This document shows, piece by piece, positions 36,275 through 45,282 of a DNA stretch of 64,000 bases (position 1 is its first letter; each line of letters begins with the position of its first letter). The stretch comes from Kineosporia sp. NBRC 101731. GTDB taxonomy: Bacteria; Actinomycetota; Actinomycetes; Actinomycetales; Kineosporiaceae. Location of the stretch: NCBI RefSeq assembly GCF_030269305.1, contig NZ_BSTC01000002.1:372001-436000 (forward strand). The letters run 5' to 3'. The translations under genes and the position numbers were made by a program. The notes beneath the pieces were generated by a model. It saw nothing but the letters and a program-made list of their open reading frames with translations, did no database searches and was not told where the DNA came from.

Positions 36275-37900
36275 TCAGGCCGAGGCACACACGGAACGCA
36301 CATTCACGGCCGCGCTGCGTGACGATTCCGATGACATGGCATCGGCTTCGGACGACCCCTGGCCCGTCGTGGATGTCGCCGCGGCAGACGGTGTCACGAC
36401 CGGGGTGCTCGCCCTCTTCTCCGGGTCGCCCTCCAGAATCCCGATCGTCGACGTCACCTGACGCCGGACCTCGGAGTAGTCAGGGTTTTTCGGCACGATC
36501 AGCGGGGGCACGAACTGCACGCTCTCGATCTCGTTGCCCTTCGCCTTCCGGGCCAGCTCCAGGAACATCGGCAGCCGCCGGGCCGGGATGTCCGTGGACA
36601 CCACCTGGGTGCTCGCCGAGGCAATGGTCCGGAAGTGCTCCAGCACGGTTGCCGGATCGAGCTGATTGACCATCGACGTCATCACACAGCGCTGGCGGGC
36701 CATCCGGTCGTAGTCGCTCGTGGTCTCGCGGGACCGGGCATACCAGAGGGAGTGGTAGCCGTCGAGGTGCTGCCGCCCGGCCTCGATCCAGCCGTGGATC
36801 TTCGAGGTACCACCGCCGATCGGGGTGCGGGCCACCACGTCGACATCGATGCCACCGACCGCGTCGACCAGGTCCTGAAAACCCTGCAGATCGATGATCA
36901 CGTAGTAGTTGACCTTGAGGCCGGTGATCCCCTGGACTGCCTGCATCATCGCCTCGGCGCCCGGGTCCTGCGTTCCCGGGAACAGAGCGGGATGGTCGTT
37001 GCCGTAGGTGTAGATCGCGTTGAGCAGACAGTCGTCGCCGCAGTCGTAACCTTCCGGCCACCGCTGGGCGGCCGGGGTGCCCGCCGGGAAGGGCACGTTC
37101 TGCAGGTTGCGCGGCATGCTGAACAGGGCCGTCCGGCCGGTCTTCTCGTCGATGCTCGCGAGGTTCACGCTGTCCGGCCGGGTGCCCACCCGGGTCGGCC
37201 CGGTGTCACCACCGAGGAGCAGCACGTTGTACCGGCCGTCCACCGCGGCCGAGTGCTTGCCCGAGCCGAAAACCCCGGACAACAGGTCGGCCGCCGCCCA
37301 CACCCGCTGTCCCAGGGCCAGCGGGACGACGAACGTCAGCATCATCAGCACGGCACTCAGCAGAGCGATCCACCGGCGCGACCGGCGGGTCAGCTCGGGC
37401 GCCTGCCCGATACGCCAGGCGTCCAGCAGCAACAGCGGCCAGATCACCGCACCGCCCAGGAGTGCGAGAGCCAGCGGCCGGATCACCCACGGGTGGGTCA
37501 ACAGGCCGAGCACGCGGTCGCGGTCGATGACGGCGACGCCGGCCAGCACCCCGGCCACGAGCAACGCGCAGGCCCACAGGCATAAGGACGCACGCGCGAC
37601 CGCCAGGCGCGCACGGCTCAGTTTCTCCGAATGTCGTGAGGACGAACCGGCAACCAGCTGAGCCGAACCTGGGGCCATCAGCGTGAGCGCGAGAAAGGAA
37701 AGACACCGACGCATCCGCAGAGCGCTGAGGGCCGGGTCGGGCGGGTTCGGCCGACGAGGCCCCCGCGGACCTCCGCCACCGCCCAGCGGCTCGACGACTT
37801 CCTCATCCAGGTGCGCCACCCGGAGTCTCGGGAGTGCATGACCCGTTCCCGTTTCCGGGCGCGCCGAACGCCTCGCGGCCGGCGATCGGGAAACGGACAT
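36275..37900 (-). CDS. LytR-CpsA-Psr (LCP) family protein
   Basis: A 541-residue membrane protein. LCP enzymes transfer undecaprenyl-linked glycopolymers onto peptidoglycan or arabinogalactan. After a 60-residue disordered N-terminus there are about four hydrophobic segments (70-215). The extracytoplasmic LCP domain (about 220-470) contains LLLGGDTG, RPDSVNLASIDEKTG, SMPRNLQNVP, and YYVIIDLQGFQDLVDAVGGI. The Arg and Asp residues expected to bind pyrophosphate lipid are present. The ATG at 37900 was chosen because GATACT lies 6 nt upstream, with a GTG one codon before it as the alternative. It is the likely anchoring enzyme for the polymer made by neighbouring genes. Confidence 0.9.
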   Translation of the reverse strand: MSVSRSPAARRSARPETGTGHALPRLRVAHLDEEVVEPLGGGGGPRGPRRPNPPDPALSALRMRRCLSFLALTLMAPGSAQLVAGSSSRHSEKLSRARLAVARASLCLWACALLVAGVLAGVAVIDRDRVLGLLTHPWVIRPLALALLGGAVIWPLLLLDAWRIGQAPELTRRSRRWIALLSAVLMMLTFVVPLALGQRVWAAADLLSGVFGSGKHSAAVDGRYNVLLLGGDTGPTRVGTRPDSVNLASIDEKTGRTALFSMPRNLQNVPFPAGTPAAQRWPEGYDCGDDCLLNAIYTYGNDHPALFPGTQDPGAEAMMQAVQGITGLKVNYYVIIDLQGFQDLVDAVGGIDVDVVARTPIGGGTSKIHGWIEAGRQHLDGYHSLWYARSRETTSDYDRMARQRCVMTSMVNQLDPATVLEHFRTIASASTQVVSTDIPARRLPMFLELARKAKGNEIESVQFVPPLIVPKNPDYSEVRRQVTSTIGILEGDPEKRASTPVVTPSAAATSTTGQGSSEADAMSSESSRSAAVNVRSVCASA

Positions 37901-37903
37901 CAC

Positions 37904-38248
37904 CTCAGTATCGCCCTGCCACCTGCCCAGACCCGTGGATTACGGCGCGCCGTGTCGCGGTTTCGCCGCCCGCCGCCACCCGCCCGTCGTCCGTTGTAGC
38001 GCTGAGCAACGGGATGACCACCGGCAGAGGCCAGATCTGGGCCCGCCCAACACGAATGGAGCGCAAAAGGTGTGTGCCCCCGACGGGGGGCGGGGGCACA
38101 CACGGGCAATCGTAGCCGTCACGGACGGACAGGGACAGGGCGGGCCAGAGGTAACCAGCCGCTCATCCCACCTTGCGGGAGGGGTTGTTCACCCTCCTTC
38201 AACACTGAACCTGATTCGCATCTTTACGGAGGCGGGAGTCGACCTTGG
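37904..38248. other. Intergenic region with terminator, no gene seen
   Basis: The stretch between the LCP gene and the UDP-glucose dehydrogenase gene contains the LCP promoter at its left edge and a strong terminator at 38070-38103. I see no supported coding sequence or RNA. Confidence 0.6.
38070..38103 (-). terminator. Terminator of the UDP-glucose dehydrogenase gene
   Basis: GTGTGTGCCCCC and GGGGGCACACAC form a 12-bp stem with a G/C-rich loop. On the minus strand it is followed by CTTTTGCG, giving an intrinsic terminator for transcripts coming from the dehydrogenase gene 146 bp upstream. Confidence 0.8.
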
Positions 38249-39583
38249 TCAGACTCGGGGGCGTCCCAGGGCGCGGTAGGTCCAGCCGGCGTTGCGCCAG
38301 GCCTGCGGGTCGAGGGCGTTGCGGCCGTCGAGCACGTTGCGCTGGCGCACGATGCCGGCGAGCTGGGCCGGGTCGATGGCCTTGTACTGCTCCCACTCGG
38401 TCAGGAGCAGCACCACGTCGGCGCCGTCGGCCGCCACCTCGACCTTGTCCTCGTAGTGCAGGTCGGGCCAGGCGCGGCGGGCGTTCTCCAGGGCGGCGGG
38501 GTCGGTCACCACGACCTCGGCACCCTGCAGTCGGATCTGGGCGGCCACGTTGAGCGCGGGCGAGTCGCGGATGTCGTCGCTCTCGGGCTTGAACGCGGCC
38601 CCGAGCACGACCACCTTGCGGCCGAGGAAGGACCCCTGCAGCACCTCGCGGGCCAGATCGACCATCCGGGTCCGGCGGCGCATGTTGATCGCGTCGACCT
38701 CCCGCAGGAAGGTCAGGGCCTGGTCGGCACCGAGCTCACCGGCGCGGGCCATGAACGCGCGGATGTCCTTGGGCAGGCAGCCGCCGCCGAAGCCGAGACC
38801 GGCGCCGAGGAACTTCGGGCCGATGCGCTCGTCGTGCCCGATGGCCGCGGCCAGGACCGACACGTCTGCACCGGCCGCCTCACAGACCTCGGACATCGCG
38901 TTGATGAACGAGATCTTGGTGGCCAGGAAGGCATTGGCCGCGGCCTTGACCAGTTCGGCGGTGGCGTAGTCGGACGTCAGCAGCGGGATGTTCTCGGCGA
39001 TCGGGCTGGCGTAGACCTCGTCGAGCAGGGCCTTGGCCCGCGCCGCGTCATCCGGGTCGGAGGGCAGGCCGTACACGATGCGGTCCGGGTGCTGCGTGTC
39101 GTTGACCGCGTGACCCTCGCGCAGGAACTCGGGGTTCCAGGCCAGCAGGGCGCCGGGCACCGCCTCGGATATCATCGCCGCGAGACGGGCCGCGGTGCCG
39201 ACGGGAACGGTGGACTTGCCCACGACCAGGTCGCCCGGCTGCAGGTGGGGCAGGAGCGCCCGCACCGCGGCGTCGACATAGGTGGTGTCGGCGGCGAACT
39301 CACCGGCCCGCTGCGGCGTACCCACACAGACGAAGTGGACCGTGGGTTCCTGGGGGTCGTGAGCCACCTGGGACACGTCGGTGGTGAACGAGAGACGGCC
39401 GGACTCGGTGGCCCGCTGCAGTAACTCGGGCAGCCCCGGCTCGAAGAACGGGGCCTTCGCCTGGGTCAGATTGGCGATCTTCCGCTCGTCGACATCGACA
39501 CCGACGACCTCGTGGCCAAAGTCCGCCATGCACGCCGCGTGCACAGCGCCCAGGTAACCGCACCCCATCACTGATAAGCGCAT
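38249..39583 (-). CDS. UDP-glucose 6-dehydrogenase
   Basis: A 444-residue NAD-dependent enzyme that makes UDP-glucuronic acid. It has the Rossmann motif VMGCGYLGAVHAACMA at the N-terminus, the FEPGLPELL substrate region, and catalytic C269 in GFGGGCLPKDI. LNVAAQIRLQGAEV is in the C-terminal NAD-like domain. The ATG at 39583 begins the Rossmann domain and has GATACT 8 nt upstream, so the leader is almost absent. It is divergent from the trp leader, with 63 bp between the two start codons. Glucuronate would be a component of the surface polysaccharide. Confidence 0.92.
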   Translation of the reverse strand: MRLSVMGCGYLGAVHAACMADFGHEVVGVDVDERKIANLTQAKAPFFEPGLPELLQRATESGRLSFTTDVSQVAHDPQEPTVHFVCVGTPQRAGEFAADTTYVDAAVRALLPHLQPGDLVVGKSTVPVGTAARLAAMISEAVPGALLAWNPEFLREGHAVNDTQHPDRIVYGLPSDPDDAARAKALLDEVYASPIAENIPLLTSDYATAELVKAAANAFLATKISFINAMSEVCEAAGADVSVLAAAIGHDERIGPKFLGAGLGFGGGCLPKDIRAFMARAGELGADQALTFLREVDAINMRRRTRMVDLAREVLQGSFLGRKVVVLGAAFKPESDDIRDSPALNVAAQIRLQGAEVVVTDPAALENARRAWPDLHYEDKVEVAADGADVVLLLTEWEQYKAIDPAQLAGIVRQRNVLDGRNALDPQAWRNAGWTYRALGRPRV

Positions 39584-39634
39584 GATCCGACAGTATCGGC
39601 ACCGCACGACCCTCACGCGTCCAACTGCATGCGA

Positions 39635-39640
39635 TACGGT
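39635..39640 (+). promoter_or_regulatory. -10 box of a leaderless trp leader transcript
   Basis: TACGGT is followed by 6 nt and the ATG of the leader peptide. The transcription start would fall on the A of the ATG. There is no Shine-Dalgarno sequence. The -35 region is weak. Confidence 0.5.
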
Positions 39641-39646
39641 GTACGT

Positions 39647-39682
39647 ATGAGATCTACGCACACCTTCTGGTGGCCCGCCTGA
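39647..39682 (+). CDS. trpL: trp operon leader peptide
   Basis: An 11-residue peptide, MRSTHTFWWPA, with two adjacent Trp codons (39668-39673) before the stop. It lies 117 bp upstream of the fused anthranilate synthase gene and is followed by an attenuator. Ribosome stalling at the Trp codons when charged tRNA-Trp is scarce would favour the antiterminator. Streptomyces venezuelae trpEG is known to be controlled by a comparable leader with tandem Trp codons. Confidence 0.85.
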   Translation: MRSTHTFWWPA

Positions 39683-39683
39683 C

Positions 39684-39749
39684 CGGCGGCCATCTCGCGT
39701 AGCTCCATTCCCATTCGCGGCCGCCTCGTCGAGGCGGCCGTCGGCTTTT
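39684..39749 (+). terminator. trp attenuator (antiterminator and terminator arms)
   Basis: The terminator stem is GGCCGCCTC, loop GTC, GAGGCGGCC (39719-39739), followed by GTCGGCTTTT. GGCGGCC at 39685-39691 can instead pair with GGCCGCC at the start of the terminator, forming an antiterminator. This is the layout of transcription attenuation coupled to leader translation. Confidence 0.8.
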
Positions 39750-39798
39750 GTGCCGGGGTCGGTCCCCGGCGGGCGCCCTGACCGAAGCAGGTCGTCCG

Positions 39799-41718
39799 AT
39801 GAGCCACCAGCAACAGCCGAATCTTCCGTCTGTCGAGTCCATCCAGTCCGTCCAGTCCGTTCTGGCCCGACTGGAAGCGGCCCCCGCCTTCGCGGTGATC
39901 CATCGCCCCGGCGAAAACCCCTCCCGAGCAGAGATCCTCATCGGTGAGGGGACCGAGGTCAGGCGCATCCGGGACCTTCCGCAGGCCCCCGACGACGCCC
40001 ACCCCGTGCTCGCCGCCATCGGCTTCCGACAGATCACCGAACGCGGTTTCGACGTGGTCGACGACGGCACACCGATCCTCGCGCTCCAGGTGTCCGAGCG
40101 GATCACCGTCGATCTGGGGCACCTGGTGGACGCCCTTCCGGACGGCCCGAACAGCTTTCGGGAAACCGGTTTCGACGTCGGCGACGGCGCCTACGAGCGG
40201 ATGGTGCGGGATGTTCTCTCCCAGGAGATCGCCGCCGGCGAGGGTTCCAACTTCGTCATTCACCGCAGCATCACCGGCCGCATCGAGACCGAACGCGAGC
40301 CGCGCGCGCGAGCCGCCCTCGGCGTCCTCAAACGACTGCTCGAAGGTGAGCGCAACGCCTACTGGACCTTCCTGCTGCACACCCCGGCGACCACCCTGGT
40401 CGGCGCCACCCCGGAACGCCACGTCAGCCTGAATGCCGGTGTGGTGACGATGAATCCGATCTCCGGGACGCTCCGGCACCCGGCCGGTGGCGGCCCCGAC
40501 GAGGCGGCCCTGGAGGCCTTCCTCAACGATGCGAAGGAACGCGACGAGCTGGCGATGGTGGTGGACGAGGAGCTCAAGATGATGGCGGCGATCACCGAGA
40601 ACGGTGGACGCGTTCGGGGCCCCTTCCTGAAGCCGATGTCCCACCTCACCCACACCGAGTACGTCATCGAGGGGCGGACGACCGCGGACGTGCGGGAGAT
40701 CCTCACCGCCACGATGTTCGCCCCCACGGTCAGCGGCAGCCCGATCCGCAACGCCTGCCGGGTGATCGCGCGTCACGAGAAGCGTGGAAGAGGTTATTAC
40801 GGTGGTGTACTCGCCCTGATCGACCGGGACGACGAGGCCCGTCAGCGGCTCGACGCGCCGATCCTGATCCGGACCGCCGAGATCACCCCGGACGGGAGCG
40901 TGCGGGTGGCCGCCGGGGCGACCCTGGTGCGAGGTTCCCGGCCGGAGGCCGAACTCGCCGAGACCCGGGCCAAATCGGCCGGGATCATGGCTGCCCTGAC
41001 CGGTGCCCCGCGTCCGTCGGTGACTCCCCGCCCCATGGAGAAGCTCCTCGCAGAACGCAACCAGACCCTCTCCAGCTTCTGGTTGCAGCCCTCCGCCGCG
41101 GCCACACCGGTGGCGCAGATCGGCCGGGTGCGCGTGGTGAACGCCGAGGACGACTTCACCGCGATGCTCGGTCACCTGTTGCGTTCCCAGGGTTTTGCCG
41201 TGACGGAGTACTCGTGGGAAGACCTCTCCGGCCCGATCGGCGACGACCTCACCACCACGGCCGACACGGTCGTGATCGGCCCGGGCCCGGGCGACCCGCG
41301 CGACATCATGAACCGCCGCATGCGGGCCCTGCGTTCCCTCGCCCAGGGCCGACTGGCCGTCAGCCTGCCCACCCTGGGCATCTGCCTGGGCCACCAGATC
41401 CTTTCCCTGTCACTGGGACTCGGCGTCTCCCGGCTCCCCTTCCCGGACCAGGGCCGGCAGCGGCAGATCGACCTGTTCGGCCGGCCGCACCACGTCGGCT
41501 TCTACAACAGCTTCGCCGTGCCGGCCCCGGACGGGCCGATCGACGGGCTGACCCTCGCGGTGGACGACACGGGCACCTTCGTCAACGCCCTGCGTGGGCG
41601 GAATCTGGCCGGTTTCCAGTTCCATCCGGAGTCGGTCCTCACCACGCAGGGCAACCTGATCCTCGCCGCCGAACTGGCCCGGTTGTCCGGAAGGGTGGAC
41701 TCCGGCGTACCCGCTTGA
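39799..41718 (+). CDS. trpEG: Anthranilate synthase, fused TrpE-TrpG
   Basis: A 639-residue bifunctional enzyme. Residues about 100-430 are the chorismate-binding synthase domain (NPISGTLRH, DELAMVVDEELKMMA, GSPIRNACR). Residues 440-639 are a glutamine amidotransferase with nucleophile C529 in GICLGHQ and partners H609 and E611 in FHPES. It converts chorismate and glutamine to anthranilate, the first step to tryptophan. Related fusions make phenazine or enediyne precursors (PhzE, SgcD type), but the Trp leader upstream argues for tryptophan. The ATG at 39799 has a weak AGG 8 nt upstream. Earlier in-frame codons lie in the attenuator. Confidence 0.93.
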   Translation: MSHQQQPNLPSVESIQSVQSVLARLEAAPAFAVIHRPGENPSRAEILIGEGTEVRRIRDLPQAPDDAHPVLAAIGFRQITERGFDVVDDGTPILALQVSERITVDLGHLVDALPDGPNSFRETGFDVGDGAYERMVRDVLSQEIAAGEGSNFVIHRSITGRIETEREPRARAALGVLKRLLEGERNAYWTFLLHTPATTLVGATPERHVSLNAGVVTMNPISGTLRHPAGGGPDEAALEAFLNDAKERDELAMVVDEELKMMAAITENGGRVRGPFLKPMSHLTHTEYVIEGRTTADVREILTATMFAPTVSGSPIRNACRVIARHEKRGRGYYGGVLALIDRDDEARQRLDAPILIRTAEITPDGSVRVAAGATLVRGSRPEAELAETRAKSAGIMAALTGAPRPSVTPRPMEKLLAERNQTLSSFWLQPSAAATPVAQIGRVRVVNAEDDFTAMLGHLLRSQGFAVTEYSWEDLSGPIGDDLTTTADTVVIGPGPGDPRDIMNRRMRALRSLAQGRLAVSLPTLGICLGHQILSLSLGLGVSRLPFPDQGRQRQIDLFGRPHHVGFYNSFAVPAPDGPIDGLTLAVDDTGTFVNALRGRNLAGFQFHPESVLTTQGNLILAAELARLSGRVDSGVPA

Positions 41719-41739
41719 AGACACACACTGAAGGGGAAC

Positions 41740-41790
41740 GCCCCAGTGTCGCCTCTGCTTCTCGCATGCGCCTGGGGCTCCTTTCTTCTT
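41740..41790 (+). terminator. Probable terminator of trpEG
   Basis: GCCCCAG (41740-41746) pairs with CTGGGGC (41772-41778), followed by TCCTTTCTTCTT. It lies 22 bp after the trpEG stop. Confidence 0.55.
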
Positions 41791-41813
41791 GCCCAGGTCC
41801 AGCACCGGAGCCA

Positions 41814-43587
41814 TCAGAGACCGGCCGCGACGAAGTGCGCCCGCCGCCCCTGCGTCGCCCCCCGTTGCACGATCCCCTCGCTTTCCATCCGGGTCAGCAT
41901 GTTCAACGCTCCCTGAGTGGTCAGGCCCGTGATCCCGGCCAGTTCGCCACTCGAGATCCGCCCGGCGGCAGCCACATATGCGCGAACGAGATTCTCTGCG
42001 GCCCGCTGGTTCGGCCGGTACCAACCCAGCAGACCTCGGCGCTGAGCCTGCTCCAACGACCGAGCGTCTCCCGTGGCCCGCCTGACGATGCCTCGAGCCG
42101 GTAGCCACGGATCTCCCGTGGTGGAGCGAATCAGGGGCTCGTCGTCCACGGTGCAGGTGGCGAGGACATCAAGCGCTTCCTCCGCCTCGTCCCTGGGCAC
42201 CTGCAGGAGCACAGCGAGCGTCGCGGCCGTCAGAAAGCCGTCGCGCAACATCGCGTACAGGCCCATGGCCACCCGAAGGTCTCGCTGGCACCCGATCGGC
42301 ATGACTGCCCCGACCGAGGAGATCACGGCCGGCAGCGGCTGACCGCCCACCAGACGAGTACGCACCTGCGGCCCCGGCTCTTGCCGGATCATCGGTGGCC
42401 GGTGACCGAGAGACACCATCTCCCGATACATCCGGTCCACCCCGATGCCTTGACGCTCGACCAGGCCCATGGCCCGAGCCAGATCGGCCAATGCGGGATT
42501 GCGCGAATAGCGTCCCGAGAGAACGGATTCGCTTGTCACGCCGCCTGCGAATCCCCCCGGGGAAATAACGTCGAGGCTGGCATCGGCAGCAACCCACGTC
42601 AGATGAACCGGTTCGCGAGGCAGCCAGTCGCGGTGGACGATCGCATTGAGCAAGGCCTCACGCACTGCAGGCCAGGGAATCCGGCGTACCGGGTCGAGCT
42701 GCAGGCCCGATTGAAGAACGACAGAGCTGTCCAGAACGTCGAGCCGAGCCTCGATCTCACCCAATTGTTCGACCAGACTCAGGCCCGACAGATCCGGCGG
42801 CCCGGAAATAACGTCTCCGCCAACAACATCAAGGACGGCCAGCTCGAGAACCGTCCGAGAGGCGGAGCAGAACATGTGGATCCCAAGCAGCAGTCAATCG
42901 GCCGCTGGGAAGAAGGACGCCGAGGCGGGTGAGGTACTCGCGATCGCTGTGATCTTGCAGATCGCTCTTGACCGCATCTCGGAGAAGACGCTTCGCGGCC
43001 GCCATGGCGCCCGGACTGATGTCGGCCATCGTTCTGGATGTCTCAGCGGCCAGAGGATCACTGCCCTGTCGCCTCAGACGATTCGCCCACCATTCGGATC
43101 GGTCAACCGGAGCGCAGCTGGTACCGACTCGCCACCGCAGTTGGTCCTAGGTGTTCTCAGCCGGTTCGCGCGACTCGGCGACCAGGATGACCAGCAGACG
43201 AGTGCCGTCCGGAAGCAAACGCTCTTCGACCGCCGGGGCGAGATCGACCCGTTCATGGATTCGGTGCCTGAGCCAGTCGCGTTCCGACACAGCCCCGATG
43301 GTTCTGCCATCGTCCGCGACTCCGACGACCAACGCTCCCCCGCCCGGCGTGTTGGCAAGGCAGGCCACCTCATCAGCCAGCTGCGAGGCCACCGCCTCAC
43401 TCCTGGGCTGGCCGGGCAGAACGATGCCTCCACGGGCACGGCGCCCAGCCTCTTCCTTGAAGTCGACGCCTTCGACTTCAGCGGCGTCGGCGGTGGAGCC
43501 CGCGACCAGAAGCTCCAGAGCTCGATCCACCGCAGCCATGAGCTTGGGTCGGTCCTCCCAGACCTCTCCGCCGGGCTGAACAGCCAA
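41814..43587 (-). pseudogene. Broken AlbA_2/Schlafen-type regulator with winged-helix C-terminus
   Basis: Read from the TTG at 43587, the frame starts as an AlbA_2 (Schlafen-like) domain: DFKEEAG, LANTPGGGALVVGVADDG. It hits TAG at 43147-43149 after EPAENT. The same frame continues with plausible family sequence (DQLRWRVGTS, AEWW-like, MADISPGAMAAAKRLLRD, LLPSGRLTAA). Near 42885 one extra T on the minus strand shifts the frame; the correct frame resumes as MFCSASRTVLELAVLDVVGGD and runs intact to 41814, ending in a winged-helix region (ITGLTTQGALNMLTRMESEGI). Removing one T and one stop restores a full protein of about 590 residues. Sequencing errors are possible but two are needed. Confidence 0.8.
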
Positions 43588-43713
43588 GTCATGTCCTCTG
43601 TAAGCCAGGTACTTGTGGTTTAGCAGACAGTAAACCCCAAGTGGTTACCGTATGACAGCAGAAACTCACGCTCAGGCGACACCACTGCACCCCGAAAGGC
43701 CTCAATCGGGCCG

Positions 43714-43719
43714 TAGTGT
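43714..43719 (+). promoter_or_regulatory. -10 box of a leaderless promoter for the LLM oxidoreductase gene
   Basis: TAGTGT is followed by 6 nt and the ATG at 43726. No Shine-Dalgarno sequence is present. Confidence 0.45.
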
Positions 43720-43725
43720 GGCCGT

Positions 43726-44712
43726 ATGCGCTTCGGATTGTTCATCCCGCAGGGCTGGCGACTCGACCTGGTGGGCGTCGACGTCAGCGATCATTGGCCG
43801 ACGATGCTCCGGGTGGCCCAGCTGGCCGAGGCCGGCCCCTGGGAGTCGATATGGGTCTACGACCACTTCCATACGACACCGATTCCCACGCCCGAGGCCA
43901 CCCACGAGGCCTGGACGCTGATGTCGGCCCTGGCCGCCACCACGAGCCGGGTACGGCTCGGGCAGATGTGCACGTGCATGGGCTATCGCAACCCGATGTA
44001 CCTGGCCAAGGTCGCGGCCACCGTCGACATCATCTCGGCCGGTCGCATCGAGATGGGCATCGGCGCGGGCTGGTACGAACACGAGTGGAACGCCTACGGT
44101 TACGGCTTCCCGAGTGCCGGTGACCGGCTCGGTCAGCTGGCCGACGGCGTCGAGATCATGCAGCAGGCCTGGCAGAACGGGATCGCCACCCACTCCGGCG
44201 AGCACTATCAGGTAGACGGCGCGCTGTGCTACCCCCAGCCGCTGCAGAGCGGCGGTATCCCGTTCTGGATCGCGGGCGGCGGGGAGAAGAAGACCCTGCG
44301 CATTGCCGCGAAGTACGCCTCTTACACCAACTTCGGCGGTGACACCGAGACCTTCACCCACAAGTCGGGGATCCTCGAGAACCACTGCCGCGATCTGGGC
44401 CGTGACTTCGGTGAGATCACCCGCAGCAGCAACTACAACGTCATCATCGGGCGCGACGAGTCCGAGGTGGCACAGCGGGTGGCGCAGCTGGAAGAGCGCT
44501 ACGCGAAGTTCCTGGCGCCGGACGGCGTCACGCGCACCGTCGAGAACGTGACGTCGGCCGGGCTGGTCGGCACGCCGGAGCAGATCATCGAGAAGCTGCA
44601 GGCGATGAAGCAGCTCGGCATGACCTACGCGATCACCTACTTCCCCGAGGCCGCCACCGATTTCAGCGGTGTCGAACTCTTCCAGAAGGAAGTCGTCCCG
44701 GCCCTGTCGTAG
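43726..44712 (+). CDS. LLM-class F420-dependent oxidoreductase (probable)
   Basis: A 328-residue luciferase-like monooxygenase-fold enzyme. MRFGLFIPQGW, YDHFHTTPIPTPEATHEAWTLMSALAATT and VRLGQMCTCMGYRNP are the N-terminal barrel motifs of the actinobacterial subgroup that binds F420. ISAGRIEMGIGAGWYEHEW and GTPEQIIEKL are also typical. FMN use cannot be excluded by sequence alone, but the window also encodes FbiA and CofE. The substrate is unknown. It converges with the DinB gene with no gap: the stop codons abut. Confidence 0.88.
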   Translation: MRFGLFIPQGWRLDLVGVDVSDHWPTMLRVAQLAEAGPWESIWVYDHFHTTPIPTPEATHEAWTLMSALAATTSRVRLGQMCTCMGYRNPMYLAKVAATVDIISAGRIEMGIGAGWYEHEWNAYGYGFPSAGDRLGQLADGVEIMQQAWQNGIATHSGEHYQVDGALCYPQPLQSGGIPFWIAGGGEKKTLRIAAKYASYTNFGGDTETFTHKSGILENHCRDLGRDFGEITRSSNYNVIIGRDESEVAQRVAQLEERYAKFLAPDGVTRTVENVTSAGLVGTPEQIIEKLQAMKQLGMTYAITYFPEAATDFSGVELFQKEVVPALS

Positions 44713-45219
44713 CTAACGACCGGTCACGCCGTCCAGCGATTCCCGGATCAGGTCGGCGTGACCGTTGTGCCGCTGGTACTCCCCGATCAGGTGCACGTAG
44801 ATCATGCGCAGCGACAGCACCTCGCCGCGCACCTCCACGGTGTGCTCGAACGACACGTCCCGGGCCGCCTCCGAGGCCAGCGCGCATTCCTGCACGTACG
44901 CCTCCAGCTCGGCCTGGGCGTTCTCCGCGCGGGCCTCGTCGAAGTCCTCGTCCACCACCGTGAACGGATTGGCCACGTCCTGGGCCGCGGCCCGCTGCCG
45001 GAGCCAGACCCGCTCCACCTTGGTCAGGTGGCGCACCAGCCCGAGCAGGGAGATCGAGGTCGGCAGCGGACGGGTGGCGAGCTGCTCGGCCGTGAGCCCG
45101 CCACAGATGTTCAGCAGGGTGCTGCGGCAGAAGTCCAGATAGCCCTCCAGCATCGGACGGTCCGGCCCCACCAGGGGGCCGTCCTTGATCTCGACCGGGG
45201 GAGCTGTCCAGGTAGTCAC
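44713..45219 (-). CDS. DinB family protein (DUF664)
   Basis: A 168-residue four-helix bundle of the DinB/YfiT superfamily. HLTKVERVW in helix 2 and HLIGEYQRHNGHADLIRE in helix 4 carry the three His residues that bind a metal. Many members are mycothiol- or bacillithiol-dependent S-transferases, others are uncharacterised. The GTG at 45219 is the first start in frame and lacks a strong Shine-Dalgarno sequence. Confidence 0.88.
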   Translation of the reverse strand: MTTWTAPPVEIKDGPLVGPDRPMLEGYLDFCRSTLLNICGGLTAEQLATRPLPTSISLLGLVRHLTKVERVWLRQRAAAQDVANPFTVVDEDFDEARAENAQAELEAYVQECALASEAARDVSFEHTVEVRGEVLSLRMIYVHLIGEYQRHNGHADLIRESLDGVTGR

Positions 45220-45282
45220 GGGGTGACTTTCCCAGCACCGTAGGGGCAGCGCGACTCAATATCCGTGACTACCCTCGAAGCC

